DNA of 64,000 nucleotides, taken from positions 7,899,001 to 7,963,000 of the forward strand of contig CM056875.1 of the NCBI GenBank assembly GCA_029876055.1, given 5' to 3'. Below are positions 21,985 to 32,323 of the stretch, in pieces. The translations under genes and the position numbers were made by a program. Positions within the stretch are counted from its first letter, which is position 1. Every line of letters starts with the position of its first letter. Under the pieces are notes generated by a model that saw only the letters and a program-made list of their open reading frames with translations, was not told the DNA's origin and did no database searches. This DNA comes from Madurella fahalii. Taxonomy: Eukaryota > Ascomycota > Sordariomycetes > Sordariales.

Positions 21985-24900
21985 TTAGTCCCTATGCCGG
22001 CTGGGGCTCCTATGATCCCTCCTTGTCGACCTCTCATTAATCAGCTGCTGGGCTACCGTCTTGTCGTAGCCAATTATCTCCGTCAGGTAAAACAGCCTGC
22101 GCAACAGCGTCCGGTTAGCCTCATATCCCGATCGAGACGCAAAAACGAGGGGGTGTTGCACAGGTTAACTTACTTCCCCTCCGTCACCTCCCTCGCTCTC
22201 AAATCCTCCCACCTCTGCTGGCACTCCATCCACGCCACGGCCCTCCTCTTCGGATCAATCCTCTTCACGTGGAACCTAAACCGCCCGCTCACCGGCCTGT
22301 GATCCGAAACCCTCACCTCATGCCGCCTATAGTCCAGCTGCTCAATCCTTCCCCGCCCGCTCCCACAGCGGTACAGTAGACGATCACACCACGCCGGACT
22401 GCGCCTCTTCTCGCTCGTGTCGTAATTGTCCGTCCCCACGTCATACTTGTACGTCGGTGCAAACGCAATCGGCAGCTCGTCAAACGCGCGCAGCCTGAAC
22501 GCCGGGTTCCGCCGTCTCGCGACCAGCAGCTGGTCCCGCTCGAGCAGCTTCCCCAGGTTCCCCGCCTTGACCGCCGCCACGACGGTGTCCCGGCTCATGG
22601 TATCGATGCGGTAATTCAGATCCCCGTTGAGCAAGCAGAGCTCGTGGTCCAAGATCATGGTCCCATCCCCGCCGCCCACAAAGCAATCCACCCTCGCCGC
22701 GGGGTCCCTCTCGGCCGGGAGGAGCGACGCCTCCAGAATCGCAGCGATATCGTTATGCCGCTGGTTTGCCGACGTCTGGCCGGCAGCCAAGTGGCAATTG
22801 ATGAAGCACAGCGAGGTGTCGTCGACCATGAACCTCACGACGATGGCGCCCTTGTTGCCGTGCAGGCCGCCCATGCCGCGCTTGACTTCTGCGCTACTCA
22901 AATTGCTGACGCGCTCGCGGAGGTCGGCCTTGACAAAGATGCAGGTGAACAGCCCTACGAGCGGCGCCGTATGCAGGATGTGGTAGAGCCCGCCGCCGGC
23001 CATGTGGTCGTCGAGGCTCTGGGCGAGAAAGTTGCGCCAGTCGCGGTACTGGTGGCTCATGCGCTCCTGGTCCGAGCCCTCCTTCTTCTTGGGCTTGAGG
23101 AATCGCTTCGCCGTGGCCGTCTTGTCCTCCAGGTCGACGAGCTCCTGGAACCCAAAGACGATGATGTCCGGCGAGTCGCTGCTCTGCAGGAGGTTCTGGA
23201 TAAAGGTTGCGTCGGCTTCCGAGTAGCGCAGGCTGTGGGGGGTCGACGCGCCTGCGTTCCACGTCAGGACCAGGGCCTTGATCTTCTCGAAGCTGCAGTA
23301 CTCGGTGTCCTTGCGCTTCATTTCACCTTCGAGCCAGTCCTCCTGGAGCAGTCCGTCCCAGGTGCGAAGCATGTTATCCGCGCCCAGAGAAACCACCTGG
23401 CAGCGGTCGAGCTTGTAGAAGCTCGACTGGTCGGCAATCAGCTTCAGGACAGGGTTCTTGTGGGCCTGCCAGTCCTTCTTCAAGGCCCAGGGCGTCTGCC
23501 CCATGTCGTACACCGACATCTTGCCCGTATTATAGCCCGCCCACATGTACTGGCCGACGCCGGCCAGCGAGCTGATCTTGTATTGGCTGATGTTCATGAC
23601 CCCGACGCACGAGTAGTCCTTCCTCGAGTAGATGCTTACTTTCCCGTCGCTGTGGCCGAAGTAGACCTTGTCCCGGTCCGAGGGGAGGATCGTGCCCGAC
23701 GTGACTTCGCCCGCGCAGTCCTGCATGAGCGGGCGTATGAGGACCTGAAACTGTGCTCTGCCGTCCAGCGTGGGCAAGAAAACACGAATCTCCTTTCCTG
23801 TCGCGTGCCAGAGCTCGTCACCTACAACCATCGAGAACATATGTCCCTTGGGTACCCGGTAGGATTGCGTAGGGCCCAGTGACAGGTTTGGGACGCCCTT
23901 GTCGTCAGGGCCCCAGACATGCAGCGTCCCGCTCTCGTCCAGCGTCCACAGTTCGTTGAAGTGCCTGTACATCTTGATAATCTCGTGCCGCCCATGGGCA
24001 TTGGGTCTGTTGTTCGTAATGCTTTGTGAATAGACGTCGGCCTCTAATATCTCCCCATAGTTGTTTCCAATCCAGACCCGTTGGCCCTCCTCGTCGACAT
24101 TTGCGCCCGGCTTGAACATCACGACGGTCCCCTTCAAGCCTTCGCCCATGGCCAGGCTCATCAGAAGCTCACCATCTTGCACGCTCCAGGCTCTTGTGTA
24201 GGAACCCGTCGAGCAGACGAGCGCGCCGCAGACATCAAACGCCCGGCTGTCGTAATTTGTCGCAATCTCATGCACACCCCGGCCAATGTATGGTTTGCTC
24301 CGGTTTGTCCTCGACGTGTCCGGATACGCCGTGGTGACCGGCGCAGATGTTTCGCCCCTGGCGGAGCTCCCGATCTGACTGTCGAATGACCGGGGTTCGA
24401 TAGGGGTACTTGGGGCCGTTGGTGGGGGGGAAAGTCGGTGGCAGTTCTACCCGGCACGCGATCTACGCCCATGGTCATGGATCTCCCGTTAAGTCTTGGA
24501 ATCGTAGGCGGTGGCTGTGTGGTGGGGGTTGAAGCAACTCGTTTCTGCGCTACGGCAGTGGCTGCGCCGATCTCTGAGTGATGGGTGTTCACTCCCGGCC
24601 GAGATGGCCGCGGGGGCGGCGCCGAAATCGCGTTGGCCGCACGGACTGAGTCAACGGTGCTCACTGGCCGCGCGGGAAGAGCCGGCGGTTGTTCGCCAGT
24701 GGCTTGTGGTGACAGCGACTCTCCCGCCGTACCGCTGGCGCCATCTCTGTCCATCCTTCTGGCCGCGATTGAAGGGTGAACAGGTGGTGGTTCAAACGTT
24801 TCACCCGCTGCTTGGAACACCTTCGACCGCGGCACCCTTTCAAGATGTGTCTTCGGTCGCGTGGGCAACATGGGTGGTGTGTCCTCCTCGGCGGTCCCAC

Positions 24901-25757
24901 TACTACTGGGTGGGCTGTTGAACGGCGAGATCTTGTCACTGGCACGGTTTTGCAGATCGATAGATTGGCTGGGCTGGCTGGGCTGAGTGAAGAGCGAGAA
25001 ACGAGCTGCGCCTATCAGGGGTTTCTCTGCCCGGTTAATTGGGGGAGGAACAGGCCTGCTTCCCTCCTTCGTATCTCGTTCGCGCCGCAGCTCTGCCGAC
25101 CGTCTAGGAGGAGGCGGTGATGGGGGTTGGGAGGGGGTAAGGCGAGGGGACGATCTTCGAGGTTCGAGGACCGGCGTGTGGGGGCGAGCAGGTATCTTGT
25201 ATTGTTTCGTTCCCGGCACCGGTGACGAGGATTTGACCAGCGAATCTGTGTTCACAAAGGCGGGCCGGTCGCCAGTAGGTATACCACCCATGCCCCTCTT
25301 CGGCGGCGACTGGGGAGCTCAACCATGAGCGACGGAGGATGTACGGCCCGCGGACTGATGGGCGGCGGGAGCGAACGAGTGGGAGAGGTAGAAGGGCTAG
25401 TGTGGGCGGCAGGAGGGCTGAGGTTGGAGACGTTCAGCCTGCCGCTGGGGCGCGTCGGCGGAACGGGCGGTGCCTCGCGTGTCCCCGATGGGCTGGTCTC
25501 CCGCTCACGGAGCCTCCCCGGCTTTGGCGCCGGAACTGGCGCAGGAGGCGCCGGGGACGCGGTTCGGGAGGAGGTCCCGGTTGGGGTATCGCCAGTCTTA
25601 TTCAAGTTCTCGAATTTGGCCAAGAGCGAGGACACGGGTCTCTAGAGGAGAGCAACCAAAGGTTAGATGCAAACGAAGGCGATTTGGTGCCGGGGGCGGG
25701 CGAGGGGTTGCTCACGATCGACGAGCCATCAGGCCCATCGTTAGCTGGAGGATCCAT
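21985..25757 (-). CDS. WD40 plus inositol-polyphosphate 5-phosphatase, frame interrupted twice
   Basis: Exon 1 25757-25716 (MDPPANDGPDGSSI), exon 2 25641-22174, exon 3 22096-21985 (continues EGK|LFYLTEIIGYDKTVAQQ). About 1207 aa if read through. The N-terminal third is Pro/Ser-rich and disordered. Next comes a WD40-like propeller (from about RGVHEIATNYDSRAFDV), then an IPPc phosphatase domain with GDLNYR, PAWCDRLLYR and SDHRPVSGRF motifs. The family removes the 5-phosphate from phosphoinositides or inositol phosphates. Exon 2 cannot be read in one frame: the frame must step back one base near 25312-25315 and again near 24424-24430. Very short or weak introns (25310-25344, 35 bp; 24375-24466, 92 bp) would also restore the frame. 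The catalytic part is intact. Confidence 0.85.
24424..24430 (-). other. Frame break on C7 run in the 5-phosphatase gene
   Basis: Upstream frame reads GRTATDFPP; the downstream frame reads PPTAPSTPIEPRSFDSQ and continues into the WD40 domain. Joining them needs one additional C (C7 to C8) or a step back of one base. A 92-bp GT-AG intron (24466-24375) is an alternative, with weak signals. Confidence 0.65.
25312..25315 (-). other. Frame break on C4 run in the 5-phosphatase gene
   Basis: Upstream frame ...HPPSLMVEL must switch to QSPPKRGMGGIPTG; the second frame has a stop just upstream of the switch. One extra C at the CCCC run, or a 35-bp GT-AG intron (25344-25310), restores continuity. Confidence 0.6.
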
Positions 25758-27026
25758 AGCGGTGGCGTGGTCGGATCGGGAACAGCAAGTTCAACGACGG
25801 CGCGCCCATCACACCCTCGACTAGGGAGCGCCTTCTCTTTCACGACACGACGCCGCGCACCCGGAAGAGTGTCGGGACGGGCGCGACGGCTGCCACGGGA
25901 AAAGGAAACGAGTGCGCGGGCGTTGCGGGACTGGGCATTTGCAAGCGGCTGGTGGATCTGGTATCGCGGGAATGGCGGGTCGGGATGTCGTGTGGTTTAC
26001 CCCGAAATTCGAAGGCGAGACAAGACGGGTTCGGGGCTCCGTTCTTCTGATGCGAGCCGGCGTGCGGATGTGGAGGGGTCTCCCCTGGGGGGGGGGGGGG
26101 GATCTTGGTGCCCGCGTGGCCCGCCAGGGCAAATGACGATATAACGGTACCCCCTGTGTGGTAATTTACACTGTGTAAGTCCGAGGTGTTCTGAACACAG
26201 CCCAGCGGACAACCTGACGATCCGAGATATCGAGTTCCCGACGCTATGGGCCAGCAAGTCCCGTCTGTTGAGGATGTACTAACAGGGAAACTGGCCGCCG
26301 CAAGCGGCTACCGTCCGGCAAAGATCTGGCACAGATGGATCTGGCAACGATCTGGCAAAGACAAGCAACGACACAACATACCCCAAAAAATATCCAAAAA
26401 TGGAACCAACCGGTTCCTGTTGGTCGCAGGGCTACAAGCTGATTATTATGGACATGGGCAGCCAGCCAGTCAGGGAGACTGCCAATGGTTGGGCTTCGCT
26501 GCGGTTTGGTTAATTATCTGTTCGGGATGATCCTCAATGCAAGCTCAAACATTTGCTCTGGCAGCCTGCCGCCCGCTCTGCACTATTCGGCCAGTCTATT
26601 TCAGCGGTCTTTGGTCCAGTGCTCAATGTTAGTGTTTGTTGACGAGAAGGCCACCCTTCTCAACCGCATGCCAGGTGATTAATGACTGTTGTTACACCAA
26701 GGCAAAGAGGATTCCAGCAGGGCATTGTTGCGATTTTCACACCCTACGCCACAGGCAAGCCACATCCTACGCCATCGGTTGTACACATTACAAGCCCCCG
26801 TAACCCCTGCTTCCAGGCAATCGGCAAATGAAGGCCGAGACCCTCGCAGATCGCCCAATGATCGTGGCCAGAGCTAATCTTTTTATCGATTGACATCACG
26901 CGATTTTGGGTAGCGAGGAGATAAGATTTTGCTGAGCTCTACAACAAGTTGCGCATTTTGTTACGACATTCTCGGTGAACATCCTGTATCGCCAATTCGA
27001 GCACCTCATTCTGCCATCTCGTAGCA
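25758..27026. other. Divergent intergenic region, 5-phosphatase / DUF4748-like gene
   Basis: About 1.27 kb upstream of both neighbours. Contains a G15 run (26087-26101) and three copies of gatctggca between 26323 and 26358. ORFs here lack family resemblance. Confidence 0.55.
26087..26101. repeat. G15 homopolymer
   Basis: Fifteen consecutive G on the + strand in the divergent promoter interval, preceded by tcccct. It is a possible quadruplex- or slippage-prone site and a likely sequencing-error hotspot. Confidence 0.85.
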
Positions 27027-27609
27027 ATGAACACGGTCAGTGCATTATAGTTTCTTGTCTGTTCGGGCTCTGCTTACACGCTTCGCCATAGATCAAATCT
27101 TTTTGGTAAGGGGCGGATAACGGTGATGTGCCGAGCCGGTCACTTGAAGCCTCGAAGCTAACTGACGAATTCATGAAGGACGGGCTGGGGCGCGTTGTGT
27201 GTCGGTACGGCAATGCTGTTCTCTCGGTACCCGATCCGAATCGTAGTCGACTGACGAGCATCTAGCCGGCGGCGGGGCATACTACTTTGCAAAGAAGCAG
27301 ATCAATGCAGATCGCCAAGCTCGACTCGAGGAGCAGCGTAAGAAGCGGTCGGTGATGGATTCGCTCGAATACTCCGAGAACGTCCCGAACCGGCCCCTCT
27401 CGTCAGCAACCATGGGTGGATCCGAGGCCGCGGCCGCGAACGGAGGGCCGGCAAGAACAGACACGGCGGGTTCACCAAGTCAGGAATCGAGCAGCGACCC
27501 AGCGCCGACAAGACACGCTCCAGCAACCGAGGGCCAGAGGGTGGTAGAAAAGAGCAAGTACGAGAGCAGCACACCGTTCAGGAGCGCGAAAGGCGATCGC
27601 TTTTCTTGA
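27027..27609 (+). CDS. Small DUF4748-like mitochondrial/membrane protein with micro-exons
   Basis: Reconstructed exons 27027-27035 (9 nt), 27092-27105 (14 nt), 27179-27204 (26 nt) and 27266-27609, giving 130 aa. The start is MNTIKSFWTGWGALCVAGGG, then AYYFAKKQINADRQARLE, MDSLEYSENVP and a Ser/Thr/Pro-rich tail ending RSAKGDRFS. One short hydrophobic segment (about residues 9-25) precedes a basic helix, the layout I associate with fungal DUF4748 proteins. All three introns (56, 73, 61 bp) have GT-AG ends; introns 2 and 3 have strong branch sites (gctaactgac, gactgac). The long 3' exon has no ATG upstream in its own frame, so splicing is required. Function unknown; mitochondrial location is inferred from the family only. 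No single ORF shows the whole gene. Confidence 0.78.
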
Positions 27610-28371
27610 AGGCCCGTTGAGATGACAGAAGCCGTCTCAGCAGGGAGGGATGCCCGCCATGCGTAGGCCGCGTATCGCGCCAAAACAGGCGCGTGGCTAG
27701 GGGCTGCCATCCCAATCTTGTACTATATGCCGCTGGTACAGTGGATTGCGACACCTTTAGGACCACCACAGACTTAAAGAGGCCTCGCAAAATTGCGCCT
27801 CAATAATGATATGCCTGTTGATTTCACATGACGCACTATATAAGCGTTGATTCCATCAGTGGCCCCGATGCTGTTGCAACTCGACCATGTGAGGGCATTA
27901 GGTCCCCAAGAAGAAAGCCGAGCAAACAGAAATACAAAAGAGCAATATCTGGCTAGAGTCTCCCAAACCCCATTAATTGTTAGCTCGCTGAGGACATAAA
28001 CATTGCTACTACTACTGTAGGAGCGAACTAAGCCACACCTTCGATAACTGCATAACCGTGCCCCACAGGACACTTGCAGGTCTCGTGAAACCCCTGGTTC
28101 GCGGTAAGCTACAGATGTACACTACCAGGCTGTACGGCTAGAACCCGGCTTGGCAAATCGTGAACTCCCAGAACGAAACTCGAAAACGAACGGTATCCGC
28201 AGGAACGGACTGGGAAGCGCTGCGGCTTTTTGCTCAAAGCAGGCGCGCCACCGTCTGTGCTCGACATTCCCGCCCGTCGTCACCCTGATTTGGCTACGCC
28301 AGACATAAAAAGAAGGCAGTTAGCAGCAGCCCCAAATAGCGCGCCACCCTGCTGGAGTCGCGGTTGTCGCC
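27610..28371. other. Intergenic between DUF4748-like gene and CID/RS gene
   Basis: Both neighbours are on the + strand. No coding potential recognised; presumed terminator of the first gene and promoter of the second. Confidence 0.55.
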
Positions 28372-30313
28372 ATGGCGTCGGCCGAGCTCATCGTCGCGAA
28401 GACGGCGCTCTCGGGGGCCCTCTTTCGCGCTGACCCTCGGCCCTGCTCGCGCGACGATATCGAGTCCATGCTCGCTCTCCTCAACTCGACCATCGCCGAG
28501 TGCTCGCCCCCCAATGTCCAGGTTTGCTAATACGCTTCATCCGTGTCGCTTGTTTCCGTTTATGAATCCGATGGGCTAAGCCACGCGCCAGAGATGCAAG
28601 CAATGGGCTCTCAGCAACCTGGTTCCCTCATCAGCTCGGATCGCCCCCTTCTGCAAGTACCTGGCCGCTCTCGCCAAGTCGTTCGGACGAGAGAAGGATG
28701 CCGTGGCCGTGCAGTCCAAGGGAGGCCGCGTGCCGTCGGCGAAGCGCAGGCGCCTTCATGTCTTGTACATCTTGAGCGACATTCTCTACCATGTCAAGTA
28801 CCGCAACCGCGACGAATCCTTCGCTCAGAAACTCGAGCCGACGCTCCCCGCTCTGGTCAGAAGCGCTGCGTCCTTCCGCAACTGCCCGAAGCATATCCGA
28901 AAGATCCACGAATTGATCGAGCTATGGAACGAGAACAAGTACTTCCCCAAGAGCTTTATCCAGCAACTTCAATCTGTGGTTGATGAGGCTCCGACGTTAG
29001 GGGAAGAAGAGCAGAATGGCAATGAGGTTGACAATTCTGCTGGCGGGTTAGCTAAAGCGGCGAAAACAGCACCCTTCGTCATGCCGGCAATGCACGGGGA
29101 CCCTTCAGCCCCCTGGTACGATCTACCCGCAGGGAACTGGCTTCCAGTTCTGGAACCGAACAACACCCGGCCGATGAACCCGTCAATGATCAAGCCGCTC
29201 GTCCTAGCACAAGGCCCGGCAGACAAGTCCCTTGTCGAGGCAGTCAAGAAATTGCTCCTGGATGTCGATAAGCTCTATTCCAAAGAAGCGAATTTGGACG
29301 AAGCCCCGCCTAACATCGGCCGGCTGGGCGAGCGTGTGGAAATCGACGAGATAACGGGCGAGATTATCGGGGGAGATACTTACTATGGCTGGTCGCGTGC
29401 ATTCTGCGAGAAGATGAAGGCGAGGAAGCGAGGCCGCGCTCGCCGGAACACCGCACGGCACGGCGATGGCGAAGAAAGGCGGGGCAGGTCCCGCGCGTCG
29501 CAATCATACAGCCGTTCAGAAAGTCGGTCCCGCAGTTGGCGTCGGGGCCGCAGCGAAGTCTCCAGCCGCAGCCCTGGCCGACCGGCCTTCAAGCGCCAGA
29601 GGCTGTCAAAGTCGCCGCAGGGTAGGAGCCGTAGTCGCAGTCGAGACCGAAGTTGGAGCAGGACCCCTAGTGGGAAGTCCGGCCGAGGCTCCGACCAGCA
29701 CAGAAGCCGCAGCTACCGGCAGTCGCGAAGCCGCACCCGGTCCCCGTCTCGTTCGCTATCAAGATCCAGATCCCGAGACCGAAGCCGAGGGCACCGGCAT
29801 CGGAGCCCGGGCTACAATCAGCGTGGGAAACACCGGTCAAGGAGTCCCAATTGCTCCCGCTCGCCGTCTAGAAGCCGGTCCTGGAGTCGGCCGCGGTCTC
29901 CGCCTGCCCACCCTGGCGAACCGCCTCTCCGAGCAAAGAATGGCTTTGCACCCGCAAACCCGCCTGCCAGCTGGAATCCCCAGCACCCGCCTCCGTTTCC
30001 ACCACAGTCAATGGCGTTCTCCATACCTCCCATACCACCGCCTCAAGTGGGTTTCCCGGGAGGCTTCCCGGTTCCTCCGCCGCCCCCTCCCAACTACCCA
30101 GGGCAATGGCCACCGGTGCCGCCGCCTTTACCCCCTCCGGCAGCCGTCCAGCAGAACGTATTTCCCAACTGGGCTGGCGGATGGGCCCCGCCTGCGCCTC
30201 CTCCTCCCCCTCCGCCGCCGCCCGCCCCTGAGCACCAAAACGGTTTTTACCCGCAGGGACGGGGAGCTGGTGGGTATCGAGGTGGAGGGTACGGCCGGGG
30301 CGGGAGATGGTAA
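28372..30313 (+). CDS. CID-domain, RS-rich splicing-factor-like protein (CHERP-like)
   Basis: Exons 28372-28521 and 28592-30313 (70-bp intron, phase 0) give 623 aa. The N-terminal ~165 residues form a CID/RPR fold (MLALLNSTIAECSPPNVQ|RCKQWALSNL, RRLHVLYILSDILYHVKYR, IHELIELWNENKYF), the domain that binds the RNA polymerase II C-terminal domain. Next are a linker with GWSRAFCEKMKARKRGRARR, a long Arg/Ser domain (about 370-480), a Pro-rich segment with poly-Pro, and a terminal Gly-Arg/Gly-Tyr patch (GGYRGGGYGRGGRW). CID followed by RS architecture fits CHERP/SR-related CTD-associated factors tied to U2 snRNP and 3' processing. Nuclear role inferred; exact orthology not settled. The RS region produces a long ORF in a second frame, a composition artefact. 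Confidence 0.82.
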
Positions 30314-32323
30314 ACGGGCTGGGGGGTGAATCACTAGCAGAGCACCATTGAACCAAACGTGCTAGTGGCGATGTCGAAGAGCTTTGGGATTCAATGAACA
30401 AAAAAGTTGAGGAAATGGGCCGCATTATATCGAAGTCAAAAGCAGCTAGATGAGCTCTCTCGAAGCAACCCATGTAGTTGTATTGGATGTCGGTATAGTT
30501 TACCCAAGTATTTTTGCCGCTTTGTAGCCTACAAAAGCTGATTCTTCACACATGGTGCTTGGAGTGTTTGACCGGAAGATTCGTCAATCACCGAACAGAA
30601 TCCGGGAGCAGTAGCGTTACCCCGTTGCGCATGAAATTCCTATGTCCACTCGCGTTCTCCTCCGTCTACCCATCTGCTTCCCATGCCCACCCTTTTGCGC
30701 CGCACGCAACCCACGGAGAAAATCTTGTTACTAGTAGTATCGAGACACGGTCGCATTCCAAACAGGACTAACATAAAACTGTGGAAGTTTTTAACCTTAA
30801 ATACAAAGAAATTCTCTATCCTTTTTCGAAAACAAGGGCAACGAACGACCAAATAACCAAAACACAACCCCAACTCGCGAGGAACACCTACCCTACATTA
30901 AGGGAATCGACAGCGAAGGGACCATCCATTCCCTATGTTTCCCACATTTCAATCACACCACATCACATTCGGCCATCGTCAAAACATCATCACCCTCTCT
31001 TCTTCTCCGTTCCATCCAGCTTCAGTCCAAACCCCCACACTCTATTGCACCCCCGTCCTCTTGTTCCATCTCTGGCCAGATAGGTAAAGGTGCTGATGTG
31101 CCATGCCATCACGAAAGCTATCACCCAACTACCTCATTCACGTGTATTACAACCTCAGCCCACAGCTTACTACTTTAGACGCCTCCCCCCGGCTCTCACT
31201 TTACATGCATCCATCGAACCGGCTACCGCTCAAGCCAAGGCACATCGCAAAAGCCTCTCCGTCAAGACGCCCTCGGACGATAAATCTAACCTAGCGAAAA
31301 GGAGAGGCACACGGCAGAAACAGCAACAGCAAAAAAAGAAGAGACAACCGCAGCAATGCCAGGCACGTGTGGGTCGCTAGGACGGGGGACGCAGAAACAC
31401 CAAGGAGCCCAAGAAAAACGAAATATAGCCATTCATTCTTAGGCCCGCTATAGGGAGGGTGGGAAGATAAAGTGAAGGGCAGAAAAGGAACAAGAGAAAG
31501 ATGAGAGAGAGCGAGAATGTGTAAGTAAAAAAACAAAAATAAAAAAAAAAAAAGGAAACAAGAAAAAAAAAAAACACATAAAGGAAGAAACGGAAGAATT
31601 GATTGTGCCTCAGAAATAAGAACCCAAAGCCTGTACCGTCTGTCTGTCTGTCCGTCTGTCCTGTGTGCTGATCCATCCATTCCTGTCCGGCTCAGTCACC
31701 TCGCCAGTCTAGTCTTCCACTCCTTCCCTACCCTACTCATCGCTTTATAAGCCCCTCCTCATGTTTGTCCAACCTAGCTGCTCAAATGACGCCCATCTTC
31801 CATCCCGGAGTGTGGCATGAAGCAAGGTACGTACCGACCAAGCCTAGGAAGCAAGACAGGAAAAACACACCAAGCGCATAGATGCCCAGCCCCCACATCA
31901 GCAGCATCAGCAACAACAGTAGCAGAGCCCGGCGACACCCAGAACCAGCGGCCCCAACGCCACCAAACAATGATCTGCCTCCTTGTTACGCCTACTTGCC
32001 CCGTTTAGAAATGGGTAAGGTTGTTAAAAAAGGAACCATGGGCGTTGGGAACGGCAGACTGGGACGTGGCCAAACTAAAGGTAGCTCTGCCACCGAGTGC
32101 TGCGGAGGGCCCCAAAGCCAGGTGGAGGACTTCCACGCCATCCCATTCATGGTCCGTGTCTAAGCCCCGGTATCGTGTATGTGTATGTGTGGCAGTGGCG
32201 ATGAACGGATTGCAATGGGCTGGTCGGGAATGGAGCAAGACAAGACGTGCAAACATGAGCAACGCAAGGAAAGCTAGACCGCAAAGACCGAGACTAGAGA
32301 GCCGCGACCACGAACGGGACAGA
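30314..32323. other. Convergent 2-kb region, CID/RS gene and rts1 3' flanks
   Basis: No family-like ORF. It holds A-rich stretches (around 31527-31576) and a GTCT/GTCC tetranucleotide tract (31636-31661). It may contain long 3'UTRs or a non-coding transcript, but nothing in the sequence proves this. Confidence 0.55.
31636..31661. repeat. Imperfect (GTCT)n tetranucleotide repeat
   Basis: About six units of gtct/gtcc between 31636 and 31661 on the + strand, in non-coding DNA. Confidence 0.8.

Noticed and set aside
22644..23882. 412-codon + strand ORF antisense to the 5-phosphatase
   Set aside because: A GC-rich codon shadow of the minus-strand WD40/IPPc gene; translated sequence is low-complexity and matches no family.
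24375..24466. Ordinary 92-bp intron as the explanation for the C7 frame break
   Set aside because: Kept only as an alternative: the donor gtagat is weak, no good branch site is visible, and both frames are Pro/Ser-rich right up to the C run.
27174..27263. Short ORF starting MKDGLGRVV as the 5' end of the DUF4748-like gene
   Set aside because: It is in the wrong frame and ends at a stop before the main exon; the micro-exon model restores the frame with good splice signals.
29466..30329. 287-codon second-frame ORF across the RS/Pro region of the CID protein
   Set aside because: Arises from repetitive Arg/Ser and Pro codons; the frame with the CID domain and RGG end is the real one.
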